Shown here piece after piece: positions 16,437 through 25,032 of a DNA stretch of 36,182 bases; within the stretch, counting starts at the first letter, position 1; each line of letters begins with the position of its first letter. The stretch covers positions 1 through 36,182 of the forward strand of contig CALUJA010000022.1 of the NCBI GenBank assembly GCA_944320845.1. The letters are read 5' to 3'. The translations under genes and the position numbers were made by a program. The DNA is from an uncultured Phocaeicola sp. (lineage in GTDB: Bacteria; Bacteroidota; Bacteroidia; Bacteroidales; Bacteroidaceae). The notes beneath the pieces were generated by a model that saw nothing but the letters and a program-made list of their open reading frames with translations, did not search any database and was not told where the DNA came from.

Positions 16437-17333
16437 TTATTCGTTTTGCTTCAGCGAGTCTAATATTTCCATGATTCGTTCCAAATCGGCTTCACTGTTG
16501 AAGGGGATGCTGATTTTTCCTTTTCCTTTCGCACTGCATGACAGTTGCACTTTTGTTCCGAAAAAGCTGCACAGATGATTTTGCAGCATGGAATATTCTT
16601 CAGACAGCCTGGCTCCTTTCGGATTGATTCGTTTGCCGCCCGACTCCACGCTTTCTCCGCTTGACAAGGCCTTGACTATCTCTTCCACCTTTCTTACGGA
16701 ATAGCCCTGCGACAATATTTCATTGAAGATGCGTATCTGTGTCTTCGGGTCGTCCAGAGCCAGCAAGGCACGTGCATGCCCCATGTCTATTTCCCGGTTC
16801 TTTAAAGCTACCTGTATCGTGGCGGGAAGCTTCAGCAGCCGGAGATAGTTGGCTACAGTGGCGCGCTTTTTGCCGATGCGTTCGCTCAGGCGTTCCTGGG
16901 TCAGACCGTATTGTTCGATGAGATGCTGATAGGCGAGTGCTATTTCCAGAGAGTTCAGGTCTTCACGCTGGATATTTTCGATAAGAGCCATTTCCATCAC
17001 ATTCTCGTCGTCCGCGGTGCGTATATAGGCCGGGATGGTTTTCAGACCGGCCTGGACAGAGGCGCGGTAACGGCGTTCGCCTGCTATAATCTGGTAGGCG
17101 TCGTCGCTTAGCTTGCGCAGCGTGATGGGTTGGATAATGCCGATTTCGGCGATGGAGTCAGCAAGTTCCTGCAAGGCTATGGGGTCGAAGTCACGGCGAG
17201 GCTGGTTGGGATTTATTGAAATCTTGCTCAACTCGATTTCATTGATGGACGAAGAGCCGGAAGTCTTTACCTCTTCGTTTGAAATCAGAGCGTCGAGTCC
17301 TCTGCCCAATGCGAATTTTTTCTGTACTGCCAT
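16437..17333 (-). CDS. parB: ParB/Spo0J-family chromosome partitioning protein
   Basis: This 298-residue protein binds parS sites and spreads on DNA as a CTP-dependent clamp. The N-terminal ParB/Srx domain contains NQPRRDFDPIALQELADSI, the GERRYRAS box (CTP/arginine patch) and ENIQREDLNSLEIALAY. A helix-turn-helix follows (YGLTQERLSERIGKKRATVANYLRLLKLP), seen as LTQERLSERIGKKRATVAN. The C-terminal part is the dimerisation domain. It starts four bases after parA, so the two are coupled. I did not find a clear parS palindrome in the window. Confidence 0.96.
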   Translation of the reverse strand: MAVQKKFALGRGLDALISNEEVKTSGSSSINEIELSKISINPNQPRRDFDPIALQELADSIAEIGIIQPITLRKLSDDAYQIIAGERRYRASVQAGLKTIPAYIRTADDENVMEMALIENIQREDLNSLEIALAYQHLIEQYGLTQERLSERIGKKRATVANYLRLLKLPATIQVALKNREIDMGHARALLALDDPKTQIRIFNEILSQGYSVRKVEEIVKALSSGESVESGGKRINPKGARLSEEYSMLQNHLCSFFGTKVQLSCSAKGKGKISIPFNSEADLERIMEILDSLKQNE

Positions 17334-17337
17334 ATAC

Positions 17338-18105
17338 TTACTTACTGTTTCGGTTTATAATTTCATTGGCCAGGGCCAAATGGTTTTTTGCTCCGGTGGA
17401 TTCCGCGTCATAAAGTATGGCCGGGATTCCGTGGCTTGGAGCTTCGCTCAGCTTTACATTGCGCTGAATGATGGTTTTGAACACCAGTTCCTGGAAATGC
17501 CGCTTCACTTCGTCGTATATCTGGTTGGCCAGACGCAGGCGTGAGTCGAACATCGTCAGCAAGAATCCTTCTATTTCGAGAGACGGATTCAGCTTGGTCT
17601 TTATTATCTTTATTGTGTTCAGCAGTTTGCTGATGCCTTCCAGGGCAAAGTATTCGCACTGCACCGGGATGATGACAGAGTCGGCCGCTGTCAGTGCATT
17701 GATGGTAATCAGCCCCAATGACGGCGAACAGTCTATCAGGATATAGTCATATTCGTTCTTCATCGGTTCCAGAGCCTGTTTCATTATCTTTTCCCGGTTC
17801 TCAAGGTTGAGCATCTCGATTTCTGCCCCTACCAAATCGATGTGAGACGGGATGATGTCCAGTCCTTCGATGTCGGTCGTATAAATCGCTTCACGGATAT
17901 CAGACTGATTGATCAGGCATTCATAAATAGAGCAGTCGATGTCTTTTATGTCTACGCCTAATCCGGAGGAAGCATTTGCCTGCGGATCAGCATCGACTAC
18001 CAATACTTTTTTTTCGAGAGTGGCCAGTGAAGCGGCCAGGTTAATAGTAGTTGTCGTTTTGCCGACGCCACCTTTCTGATTGGCTAAAGCAATAATTTTT
18101 CCCAT
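17338..18105 (-). CDS. parA: ParA/Soj-family chromosome partitioning ATPase
   Basis: This 255-residue ATPase works with ParB to segregate the chromosome origin. The deviant Walker A motif KGGVGKTTTTINLA starts at residue 11, with both signature lysines (K11 and K16). VLVVDADPQANASSGLG is the switch I region and DYILIDCSPSLGLITINAL the Walker B. There is no N-terminal DNA-binding extension, so it is the short chromosomal (Soj) type. It is the first gene of the block parA-parB-DUF5683-transglycosylase(-rel). A -7 box at 18225-18232 and a short inverted repeat at 18109-18127 lie upstream, divergent from surE. Confidence 0.96.
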   Translation of the reverse strand: MGKIIALANQKGGVGKTTTTINLAASLATLEKKVLVVDADPQANASSGLGVDIKDIDCSIYECLINQSDIREAIYTTDIEGLDIIPSHIDLVGAEIEMLNLENREKIMKQALEPMKNEYDYILIDCSPSLGLITINALTAADSVIIPVQCEYFALEGISKLLNTIKIIKTKLNPSLEIEGFLLTMFDSRLRLANQIYDEVKRHFQELVFKTIIQRNVKLSEAPSHGIPAILYDAESTGAKNHLALANEIINRNSK

Positions 18106-18108
18106 ATT

Positions 18109-18127
18109 AATCAGTGTTATTCTGATT
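18109..18127. promoter_or_regulatory. Short inverted repeat just upstream of parA
   Basis: AATCAG (18109-18114) and CTGATT (18122-18127) are a perfect 6-bp inverted repeat, four bases before the parA ATG. It could be an operator for autoregulation or simply a leader hairpin; it is short enough to be chance. Confidence 0.25.
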
Positions 18128-18224
18128 GCGAAATAACTAATAATTGGCGACAGTACCTAAAAAACAATGATGACTTTGGCCAAGATGTTGATAAGTCGTT
18201 CCTTTTGTTAATAACTTCGCATCG

Positions 18225-18232
18225 CAAAGATA
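18225..18232 (-). promoter_or_regulatory. -7 promoter box for the parAB operon
   Basis: The minus strand reads TATCTTTG, an exact match to TAnnTTTG, about 120 bases before the parA ATG. Confidence 0.55.
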
Positions 18233-18261
18233 TTACAATTCTCGTTAAATGCGGCATTCGG

Positions 18262-18292
18262 TTTGGGAAGATTAAGATTTGTTGTAACTTTA
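18262..18292 (+). promoter_or_regulatory. -33/-7 promoter for surE-lpxB
   Basis: TTTG (18262-18265) and TAACTTTA (18285-18292, one mismatch to TAnnTTTG) are separated by 19 bases, close to the expected Bacteroidetes spacing. It points to surE, 47 bases downstream. Confidence 0.45.
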
Positions 18293-18338
18293 CGGGCGGT
18301 TTGCTTCATGATACCAAATCGATTAAATATATAAATGT

Positions 18339-19112
18339 ATGACAAGACAAAGGCCGCTTTTACTTCTCTCAAATGATGATGGAGTCGATGCAAAGGGACT
18401 CCGTGAACTGATTCGTACCTTATGCCCGTTGGCCGACCTGATGGTGGTTGCTCCCGACGGCCCGCGGTCTGGAGCCTCCGGCTCTATCACTTCCGAAAAC
18501 CCTTTACGCGCCGTTCTTGTGGAGCAGAAGCCGGGGATGGCTTTATATAAATGTACCGGTACGCCGGTAGACTGTATCAAGCTGGCTCTTCACTCGCTTG
18601 TGCCCCGCACTCCGGACCTGGTTGTCGGCGGGATAAATCATGGTGACAATTCTTCTGTCAACGTTCATTATTCGGGAACGATGGGAGTGGTCATCGAAGG
18701 GTGTCTGAAGCGGATTCCTTCGGTTGGCTTCTCGCTGTGCAACCATGCTGCCGATGCCGACTTTTCGGCGGCTTTGCCTTATGTGCGCCGCATTACGGAA
18801 CTGCTTCTGGCGGAAGGACTGCCTGCCGGCACCTGTTTGAATGTCAATTTCCCGGATGTGGAACGTATGAAGGGAGTCCGCGTATGCCGTCAGACGAGCG
18901 GGGTGTGGGCGCAGGAATTTGCGGTCATGGACAATCCGCGGGGCGGTAAATGCTACTGGCTGACCGGAAGCTTCCGCAATGACGAGCCGGAAGCGGAGGA
19001 TTCTGACCGTTGGGCGCTTGCAAACGGCTATGTGGCCATAACCCCCACGCAGATTGATATGACGGCATACGCCCTGATGGATAAGTTGAACCGCTGGAAC
19101 TGGGAGGTATGA
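18339..19112 (+). CDS. surE: 5'/3'-nucleotidase SurE
   Basis: This 257-residue metal-dependent phosphatase removes phosphate from nucleoside 5'- and 3'-monophosphates, with a survival role in stationary phase in other bacteria. The N-terminal motif LLSNDDGVDAKGLREL carries the metal-binding aspartates D13-D14. The second signature is VVGGINHGDNSSVNVHYSGT, with the metal-binding Asn, and TGTPVDCIKLAL lies just before it. Length is normal for SurE. It overlaps lpxB by four bases (ATGA), so the pair is translationally coupled. Confidence 0.95.
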   Translation: MTRQRPLLLLSNDDGVDAKGLRELIRTLCPLADLMVVAPDGPRSGASGSITSENPLRAVLVEQKPGMALYKCTGTPVDCIKLALHSLVPRTPDLVVGGINHGDNSSVNVHYSGTMGVVIEGCLKRIPSVGFSLCNHAADADFSAALPYVRRITELLLAEGLPAGTCLNVNFPDVERMKGVRVCRQTSGVWAQEFAVMDNPRGGKCYWLTGSFRNDEPEAEDSDRWALANGYVAITPTQIDMTAYALMDKLNRWNWEV

Positions 19113-20245
19113 AATATTATCTGATAGTAGGAGAGGCCTCGGGCGACCTGCATGCTTCTAATCTGATGAAGGCAATAAAGAAGGAGGACGCGGGAGCGGA
19201 ATTCCGTTTCTTTGGCGGCGACCTGATGGCCGGCGTAGGGGGGACGCGTGTAAGGCATTACAAAGATTTGGCCTACATGGGCTTTATTCCCGTATTGCTG
19301 CATCTGCGTACGATTTTCCGCAGCATGGACGACTGCAAGCATGATATAACGGCGTGGCGTCCCGATGTGCTGATACTGGTTGACTATCCTGGTTTTAACC
19401 TGAAGATTGCGGAGTATGTCAGGCGGCATACGGACATCCCGGTCTTTTATTATATCTCGCCCAAGATTTGGGCATGGAAAGAATATCGTATCAAAAGCAT
19501 CAAACGCGATGTTGACCGCATGTTTTCCATACTTCCCTTTGAAGTGGATTTTTATCGCAGGCATGATTTCCCGGTCACTTATGTGGGAAACCCCTGTGTG
19601 GACGCCGTGGCCGCCTTCCGTCAAAAGGGGAAAGAGAGCTTTTCTGAATTTGCGGCGGCCAACGGGCTGGGGGAAAAGCCCGTCATCGCCTTGCTGGCCG
19701 GCAGCCGGAAGCAGGAAATCAAGGACAACCTGCCGCGGATGATGAAGGCTGCCGAGAGTTTCCCCCAATATCAGTATGTGGTGGCGGGAGCTCCGGGCAT
19801 TAGTCCGTCTTTTTACCGCCGGTATATCGGAAAAGATACGGAGATTGTCTTCGGACAGACCTACCGGCTGCTTCAGCAGGCCGAGGCTGCGCTGGTCACG
19901 AGCGGCACGGCGACATTGGAGACCGCCCTCTTCCGGGTGCCGCAAGTGGTGTGCTATTACACGGCCGCAGGCAAACTGGTATCTTTCCTGCGCCGGCACA
20001 TCCTGAAGGTGAAGTATATTTCACTGGTGAACCTGATAGCCGGCCGGGAAGTGGTGACGGAACTGGTGGCCGACGGCATGACGGTAGACAATCTGAAGGC
20101 GGAGCTTGCGCGGATATTGCCGGGAGGCTCTGGGCGTGAGGCGATGCTGTCCGGCTATAATCGGCTGATAGCGGTCTTGGGCGGCGCGGGAGCGTCGGAG
20201 CGGGCGGCACGGGAAATCGTCGGTTCGCTGTCTGCCGCCAGATGA
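19109..20245 (+). CDS. lpxB: Lipid-A-disaccharide synthase
   Basis: This 378-residue GT19 glycosyltransferase joins lipid X and UDP-diacylglucosamine to form the lipid A disaccharide on the inner face of the cytoplasmic membrane. Visible signatures are MKYYLIVGEASGDLHASNLM at the N terminus, VDYPGFNLKIAEYVR, YYISPKIWAWKEYRIKSI, FYRRHDFPVTYVGNPCVD, LLAGSRKQEIKDNLPRM and LVTSGTATLETALFRVPQVV. All key segments are present and the length fits. It is cotranscribed with surE and ends at a bidirectional terminator shared with pfkA. Confidence 0.97.
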   Translation: MKYYLIVGEASGDLHASNLMKAIKKEDAGAEFRFFGGDLMAGVGGTRVRHYKDLAYMGFIPVLLHLRTIFRSMDDCKHDITAWRPDVLILVDYPGFNLKIAEYVRRHTDIPVFYYISPKIWAWKEYRIKSIKRDVDRMFSILPFEVDFYRRHDFPVTYVGNPCVDAVAAFRQKGKESFSEFAAANGLGEKPVIALLAGSRKQEIKDNLPRMMKAAESFPQYQYVVAGAPGISPSFYRRYIGKDTEIVFGQTYRLLQQAEAALVTSGTATLETALFRVPQVVCYYTAAGKLVSFLRRHILKVKYISLVNLIAGREVVTELVADGMTVDNLKAELARILPGGSGREAMLSGYNRLIAVLGGAGASERAAREIVGSLSAAR

Positions 20246-20254
20246 ACCATAAAA

Positions 20255-20281
20255 AAAGGGATGCAGCCGTTGCATCCCTTT
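20255..20281. terminator. Bidirectional terminator between lpxB and pfkA
   Basis: AAAGGGATGCA and TGCATCCCTTT form an 11-bp perfect stem with a five-base loop. A run of A before it provides the T-tract for the minus strand. Confidence 0.85.
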
Positions 20282-20304
20282 CTTATGCCTTTGAAACAGA
20301 GTCG

Positions 20305-21285
20305 TCAGATAGACAGTTCGTGCAATACGTTTACCAGTTCGCGGTCGATAGGCTTGTCGTTCTTGATGGCTTTCGTAAACGGAACGTACACAATCTGGTC
20401 GTTTTCTATTCCAATCATGATGTTTCGCTGTCCTTCCATCAGGGCTTCGATGCTCGCTACTCCCATGCGGCTGGCGATGATACGGTCGTGGGCCGTGGGG
20501 CGTCCGCCGCGCTGCAGGTGTCCGAGTATGGTTACGCGCACGTCGTACTGGGGATATTCGTTTTTTACGCGTTCGGCATAATGCATGGCTCCGCCGGTGA
20601 TTTCACTTTCTGCCACCAGCACGATGGAACTGTTCTTTGATTTCCGGAAACCATTGTTGATAAATTCCTCCAGCTGGTCAACCTCCGTGTTGAACTCGGG
20701 GATGATGGCGGCTTCCGCTCCGGCTGCGATGGCGCCGTTCAGGGCCAGGAATCCGGCATCGCGTCCCATCACTTCCACAAAGAACAGGCGTTCGTGTGAA
20801 GTGGCCGTATCGCGTATCTTGTCTACGGCGTCAAGGATGGTGTTCAGTGCGGTATCGTATCCGATGGTTGTGTCCGTCCCGAACAAGTCGTTGTCAATCG
20901 TACCCGGCAGTCCGATGCACGGGACATCGTATTCTTGTGCGAGCATGCGGGCACCCGTGAGCGAACCGTCACCTCCTATGACAATCAGAGCGTCGATGCC
21001 TTCGCGCTGCATGGTTTCGTAGGCAATCTTGCGTCCTTCCGGTGTCTTGAACTCCTGGCATCGGGCCGTTTTGAGGATTGTGCCTCCCAATTGTATGATA
21101 TTGCTTACGTTCTGGGTCTTGAATTCCTGAATTTCTCCCGTAATCAATCCCTTGTAGCCTCTGTAAATCCCTTTAACCTGCAATCCGTTATAGATAGCTG
21201 AACGCGTTACGGCGCGGATGGCCGCATTCATACCCGGGGCGTCGCCTCCAGAAGTGAGGATACCGATACATTTAATAGTTCCCAT
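20305..21285 (-). CDS. pfkA: ATP-dependent 6-phosphofructokinase
   Basis: This 326-residue cytoplasmic kinase phosphorylates fructose 6-phosphate to fructose 1,6-bisphosphate. [18 protein letters not shown] is the N-terminal nucleotide loop. The GGDGSLTGA motif keeps glycine where PPi-dependent enzymes have aspartate, and [14 protein letters not shown] keeps glycine where they have lysine, so it is the ATP type. [13 protein letters not shown] and [14 protein letters not shown] are the substrate-binding segments. It is transcribed alone from a -7 box at 21324-21331. Confidence 0.97.
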   Translation of the reverse strand: MGTIKCIGILTSGGDAPGMNAAIRAVTRSAIYNGLQVKGIYRGYKGLITGEIQEFKTQNVSNIIQLGGTILKTARCQEFKTPEGRKIAYETMQREGIDALIVIGGDGSLTGARMLAQEYDVPCIGLPGTIDNDLFGTDTTIGYDTALNTILDAVDKIRDTATSHERLFFVEVMGRDAGFLALNGAIAAGAEAAIIPEFNTEVDQLEEFINNGFRKSKNSSIVLVAESEITGGAMHYAERVKNEYPQYDVRVTILGHLQRGGRPTAHDRIIASRMGVASIEALMEGQRNIMIGIENDQIVYVPFTKAIKNDKPIDRELVNVLHELSI

Positions 21286-21323
21286 ACGTTTATATTGTAT
21301 TGTTGGTTAGATTTTTAATAATG

Positions 21324-21331
21324 CAAAGTTA
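21324..21331 (-). promoter_or_regulatory. -7 promoter box for pfkA
   Basis: The minus strand reads TAACTTTG, an exact TAnnTTTG match, about 40 bases before the pfkA ATG. Confidence 0.55.
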
Positions 21332-21380
21332 CGAAATCTGTCCTGATAACAATGTTAAAATCCTGTGTTTTTTTAGTGTG

Positions 21381-22259
21381 TTATTCGTTCAAGATGACTT
21401 TTTTGCAGGCCTCCATCAGCCATTTTGGGGTGGAGGTCGCTCCGCAGATGCCGATTGAGCGTGCTTTTTCCAGCAGAGTCCGGTCTATTTCCTCGGGGCG
21501 GTCTATCTGGTAGGAGTTCGGGTTTACCTTCCGGCATTCCTGGAAAAGGATTTTCCCGTTTGAGCTCTTGTGGCCGCATACGAAGAATATCAGGTCGTGC
21601 GAGGCGGCAAACTCGCGGATGTTGGGCATCCGGTTGGCCACCTGGCGGCATATCGTGTCGAAGTATTGGAAAGACGCGTCGGGAGAAATGTGGTTTTCGA
21701 TGTATGCCACCAGTTCCCGGAATTTGTCCAATGACTTGGTGGTTTGCGAGTAAAGCCGGATGTCGGTCGAGAAGTCCAGTCTTTCCGCTTCGTCCAGCTT
21801 TTCGATGACGATGGCTTCTCCGTTGGTCTGTCCCACCAGTCCCAGCACCTCGGCATGTCCCTTCTTCCCGTAGATGACGATTTGTTTCTTCCGGTTTCCG
21901 GCGGGGGTGTCATACTCTTGCTTGATGCGCTTTTGCAGGCGCAGCACCACCGGACAGGTGGCGTCTATGATTTCGATGTTGTTTCGCCGGGCCGTTTCGT
22001 AGGTTTGCGGAGGTTCGCCGTGGGCGCGCAGCAGCACCTTGGCGTTTTTCAGCCGTGAAAACTCTTCATGGTCGATGGTGATGAGGCCCAGGCCCTTCAG
22101 ACGCTCGCATTCCTGCCCGTTGTGTACGATGTCGCCCAGGCAATAGAGGGTTTCTCCCTTTGCCAGCTCCTCTTCTGCCTTTCGGATGGCGGTGGTCACC
22201 CCGAAGCAGAATCCTGAACTCTTGTCTATCTCGATGTTATGCATGGATGGCTCTTTCAT
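21381..22259 (-). CDS. ispH: 4-hydroxy-3-methylbut-2-enyl diphosphate reductase
   Basis: This 4Fe-4S enzyme carries out the last step of the non-mevalonate isoprenoid pathway, giving IPP and DMAPP. Its three cluster cysteines are visible: GFCFGV (C18), DATCPVV (near residue 100) and [11 protein letters not shown] (near residue 272). Active-site histidines lie in IVHNGQE, RAHGEPP and KGHAEVLG, the last with the catalytic glutamate. The open frame is 292 residues. The second ATG (22244) gives 287 residues starting [12 protein letters not shown], has AAAGAG upstream, and shortens the overlap with cmk to eight bases, so it may be the real start. It is cotranscribed with cmk. Confidence 0.95.
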   Translation of the reverse strand: MKEPSMHNIEIDKSSGFCFGVTTAIRKAEEELAKGETLYCLGDIVHNGQECERLKGLGLITIDHEEFSRLKNAKVLLRAHGEPPQTYETARRNNIEIIDATCPVVLRLQKRIKQEYDTPAGNRKKQIVIYGKKGHAEVLGLVGQTNGEAIVIEKLDEAERLDFSTDIRLYSQTTKSLDKFRELVAYIENHISPDASFQYFDTICRQVANRMPNIREFAASHDLIFFVCGHKSSNGKILFQECRKVNPNSYQIDRPEEIDRTLLEKARSIGICGATSTPKWLMEACKKVILNE

Positions 22260-22929
22260 ATTGGGCTGTCAGCCACTCTTTCTGCTCGGCGATGCTCATG
22301 TGGCTGTTGTCTAAAAGGATGGCATCGTCGGCTTTCCGCAGCGGACTGACCTTGCGGGTCTGGTCTATGCGGTCGCGTTCCTCCACGTTGTGCAGGATTT
22401 CTTCGAACGAGGCCTCTTCTCCTTTGGCTTTCAGCTCGTCATAGCGGCGCTGCGCACGGATTTCGGCCGATGCCGTCACGAAGATTTTCAGCTCGGCTTC
22501 GGGAAACACCACGGTTCCGATGTCTCTTCCGTCCATTACGATGCCTTTTTCTTTTCCCATAGCCTGTTGCTGTCTGACCAGAGCCTCGCGAACGAAGCCT
22601 AATGTGGCCACGGGGCTGACATGGGACGATACTTCCATGGTGCGGATACGTGACTCGACTTCCGTCCCGTTCAGGACGGTGACCGGACGCTGCGTTCCCG
22701 CATCCAGGCGGAAGGAGATGTGTATGTCGTTCATCCGGCTCTTCAGCTCCTCTTCACGGATGCTTCCGTCGGCGTTGAACAGATGATGTTCGATGCAGTA
22801 CAGCGTGACGGCCCGATACATCGCGCCCGTATCTATATAAATGTATCCTATTTCTCTGGCAAGGTCTTTGGCCATTGTGCTTTTCCCGCATGAGGAAAAC
22901 CCGTCGATGGCGATGATTATCTTTTTCAT
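22237..22929 (-). CDS. cmk: Cytidylate kinase
   Basis: This 230-residue kinase phosphorylates CMP and dCMP. The P-loop GFSSCGKST lies at residues 10-18. [17 protein letters not shown] is the substrate-binding segment, [19 protein letters not shown] the conserved core, and [20 protein letters not shown] the lid and C-terminal signature. The end of the gene overlaps ispH, so the two are translationally coupled. A -7 box lies at 22958-22965. Confidence 0.96.
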   Translation of the reverse strand: MKKIIIAIDGFSSCGKSTMAKDLAREIGYIYIDTGAMYRAVTLYCIEHHLFNADGSIREEELKSRMNDIHISFRLDAGTQRPVTVLNGTEVESRIRTMEVSSHVSPVATLGFVREALVRQQQAMGKEKGIVMDGRDIGTVVFPEAELKIFVTASAEIRAQRRYDELKAKGEEASFEEILHNVEERDRIDQTRKVSPLRKADDAILLDNSHMSIAEQKEWLTAQYERAIHA

Positions 22930-22957
22930 GTCTTTGGTATACTTGGTTTATGCCGGA

Positions 22958-22965
22958 CAAAGATA
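22958..22965 (-). promoter_or_regulatory. -7 promoter box for cmk-ispH
   Basis: The minus strand reads TATCTTTG, an exact TAnnTTTG match, about 30 bases before the cmk ATG. Confidence 0.6.
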
Positions 22966-23210
22966 GCGAAATTTTTCAATAAGCCAATGCTGCGGCGGCA
23001 TCCTCTTGGCGGGGCAGGGGCAGGCGGACTTTTCCCCGGCAGGAAAATGTCTTTCTGCGGGGCGGAAAACATTTCTTCCCGCATCGGAATCATGGAATGC
23101 GCAGAGGGAAAAAGAGGAAGAAAGGGCAGGCGATAGTTTAAAAAAGGTAAACAATGCGGCTTGACCGAAATATTTGTCGCTTCGGGTATTGCTTTTTAAA
23201 AGTAAAACAT
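22966..23210. other. GC-rich, hairpin-rich region between cmk and tonB
   Basis: No gene is supported here. The left two-thirds is GC-rich with repeated GGAAAA/TTTTCC and GCGGGG words, including the perfect hairpin TTTTCC/GGAAAA with a CCGGCA loop at 23030-23047 and an alternative AAATGT/ACATTT pairing around it. It resembles the stretch upstream of 11201. A 94-codon minus-strand frame here has no recognisable features. Confidence 0.45.
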
Positions 23211-23218
23211 TACATTTG
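23211..23218 (+). promoter_or_regulatory. -7 promoter box for tonB
   Basis: TACATTTG is an exact TAnnTTTG match, 36 bases before the ATG at 23255. Confidence 0.6.
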
Positions 23219-23254
23219 CAGGGTAAAATCAAATTAACCGTTTAATATTAATTT

Positions 23255-23947
23255 ATGGAAATCAAAAAATCGCCCAAAGCGGATTTGGAAGGCAAGAGGT
23301 CTACCGGTCTGCTGATTGGTTTCGTACTGATATTGGCAGCGATGTTTGTCGCCTTCGAATGGACAGAACGCGACAAAGTTATCATTACCGATACTGGTAT
23401 CACCGAACCGGTTTTTGAAGAGGAAATGATTCCGATTACGGAACAAGAGGAAAAACAGCCGGAAGCACCACCTCCCCCCGAGGCTCCGAAGATGGAAGAA
23501 GTGCTGCAGATTGCCGACAACGATGCGAACGTTGTGGAATCTTCAATTTCTTCCAGCGAGGACGACAATACTCAGGCCGTGGAGATTAAGTACGTTCCAG
23601 TTGAAGTAGAGGAAGAAGAACCGGAAGAACAGCAAATCTTCCAGGTTGTAGAAGAGATGCCGGAGTTTCCGGGTGGTATGGCTGAATGCTTGAAGTTCAT
23701 CAGCAAGAATATCAAGTATCCTCCTATCGCACAGGAAAACGGTATTCAGGGCCGTGTAATCATCCAGTTCGTCGTTAACCAGGACGGTTCTATCGTCGAC
23801 CCGGTGGTTATGCGTACTGTAGACCCGTATTTGGACAAGGAGGCATTGCGCGTAATCATGATGATGCCGAAGTGGAAACCGGGTAAGCAGCGTGGTAAAC
23901 CTGTACGTGTAAAATATACAGTGCCTGTAACGTTTAGATTGCAGTAA
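23255..23947 (+). CDS. tonB: TonB family energy transducer
   Basis: This 230-residue inner-membrane protein passes proton-motive energy to outer-membrane receptors such as SusC. A short cytoplasmic start leads into one membrane helix (about residues 17-36, GLLIGFVLILAAMFVAF). A periplasmic acidic and proline-containing spacer follows (EAPPPPEAPK near residues 70-80, then a Glu-rich stretch). The C-terminal TonB domain (about 140-230) contains FPGGMAECLKFISKNIKYPP, GIQGRVIIQFVVNQDGSI and MPKWKPGKQRGKPVRVKYTV. It is preceded by its own promoter and followed by a terminator, and lies about 3 kb before the exbB/exbD operon. Confidence 0.93.
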   Translation: MEIKKSPKADLEGKRSTGLLIGFVLILAAMFVAFEWTERDKVIITDTGITEPVFEEEMIPITEQEEKQPEAPPPPEAPKMEEVLQIADNDANVVESSISSSEDDNTQAVEIKYVPVEVEEEEPEEQQIFQVVEEMPEFPGGMAECLKFISKNIKYPPIAQENGIQGRVIIQFVVNQDGSIVDPVVMRTVDPYLDKEALRVIMMMPKWKPGKQRGKPVRVKYTVPVTFRLQ

Positions 23948-23967
23948 TTGTATTCTGATATTGTAAG

Positions 23968-24010
23968 GGATCTGTAAGCGTCCGTAGTTGAATGTTTACA
24001 GATCCTTTGT
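23968..24010 (+). terminator. Terminator after tonB
   Basis: GGATCTGTAA (23968-23977) pairs perfectly with TTACAGATCC (23996-24005), followed by a T-rich stretch. The T-run is broken, so it may allow some read-through into the prenyl synthase gene. Confidence 0.65.
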
Positions 24011-24043
24011 ATTTCCCCCTTTTTTAGTCTTTTAAATCTATTT

Positions 24044-25027
24044 ATGAAACAGCAGACAAGCGAACAGTTGTTCGGACAAATCCAAGACTACATCGAGCAT
24101 CTTTCTTATATGCGCGAGCCGAAAGGGCTGTATGAACCGATTGAGTATGTGTTGTCGTTGGGCGGAAAGCGCCTGCGTCCGGTTCTGATGTTGCTGGCCT
24201 ATAACTTATACAGAGAGGATGTGGAGCAAATATTTCCGCAGGCGGCCGGAATCGAGACTTATCATAACTTTACATTGCTGCATGACGACCTGATGGACAA
24301 GGCGGACATGCGTCGCGGGAAGCCCGTGGTGCATAAAAAGTGGAACGAGAATACGGCCATCCTTTCGGGAGATGCCATGCTGATACTTGCTTTTCAGCTT
24401 ATGCTGCGGCAGTGCCCGGCTGAGAAGATGCAGAGGGTGATGGAAGTGTTCGGGCAGGTTGCCCTTGAAGTCTGTGAGGGGCAGCAGTGGGACATGGAGT
24501 TTGAAACCCGCCAGGATGTTTCCGTCGGTGAATATATAGAGATGATTCGTCTGAAAACCTCTGTGCTGCTGGCCGGCGCCTTGCAGATTGGGGCGATATT
24601 GGGCGGAGCGTCTGATGAGGATGTCCGGCACTTGTATGATTTCGGCATTCAGGCGGGGCTGGCCTTTCAGTTGCAGGATGACTATCTGGATGTTTACGGC
24701 GACCCGGCTGTGTTTGGAAAGAAGATAGGGGGCGATATCCTGTGCAATAAGAAAACCTATATGCTGATAACGGCGCTGAACCGTGCAGACGAGTCGGACA
24801 GAAAAGAACTGTTGCGCTGGCTTGGGGCGTGCGATTTTGTCGCGGAAGAGAAGATTGCCGCTGTCACCTCCATATATAATAGAATAGGGATGGCCGGAAT
24901 CTGTGAGGAAGAAATCGAAAAATATTACTCGAAAGCACTGGAATTTTTAAATAAAGTGTCTGTCGATGCTTCTTTAAAAGAAAATCTTCGTACATTTGTC
25001 TGTCGTTTGATGAACCGAAAACTGTAA
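24044..25027 (+). CDS. Polyprenyl diphosphate synthase
   Basis: This 327-residue trans-prenyltransferase condenses isoprenoid diphosphates for quinones or other lipids. The first Asp-rich motif is DDLMD (residues 81-85) in LLHDDLMDKADMRRGKP. The second is DDYLD (212-216) in AFQLQDDYLDVYGD. GGKRLRP near residues 40-46 binds the diphosphate. Phenylalanine 76, five residues before the first motif, is the bulky residue that usually caps chain length at a short (C15-C20) product, so short-chain synthesis is likely but not proven. It has no clear promoter of its own and is followed five bases later by tatD. Confidence 0.92.
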   Translation: MKQQTSEQLFGQIQDYIEHLSYMREPKGLYEPIEYVLSLGGKRLRPVLMLLAYNLYREDVEQIFPQAAGIETYHNFTLLHDDLMDKADMRRGKPVVHKKWNENTAILSGDAMLILAFQLMLRQCPAEKMQRVMEVFGQVALEVCEGQQWDMEFETRQDVSVGEYIEMIRLKTSVLLAGALQIGAILGGASDEDVRHLYDFGIQAGLAFQLQDDYLDVYGDPAVFGKKIGGDILCNKKTYMLITALNRADESDRKELLRWLGACDFVAEEKIAAVTSIYNRIGMAGICEEEIEKYYSKALEFLNKVSVDASLKENLRTFVCRLMNRKL

Positions 25028-25032
25028 AGTCT

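Noticed and set aside
16437-18338. parS site near parAB
   Set aside because: I looked for a TGTTTCACGTGAAACA-like palindrome and did not find one; it may lie outside the window.
19028-19999. 323-codon minus-strand frame opposite lpxB
   Set aside because: It is antisense to a clear lpxB with all motifs; its own residues show none.
22948-23232. 94-codon minus-strand frame between cmk and tonB
   Set aside because: It has no recognisable motif, overlaps two promoters and lies in a GC-rich hairpin region.
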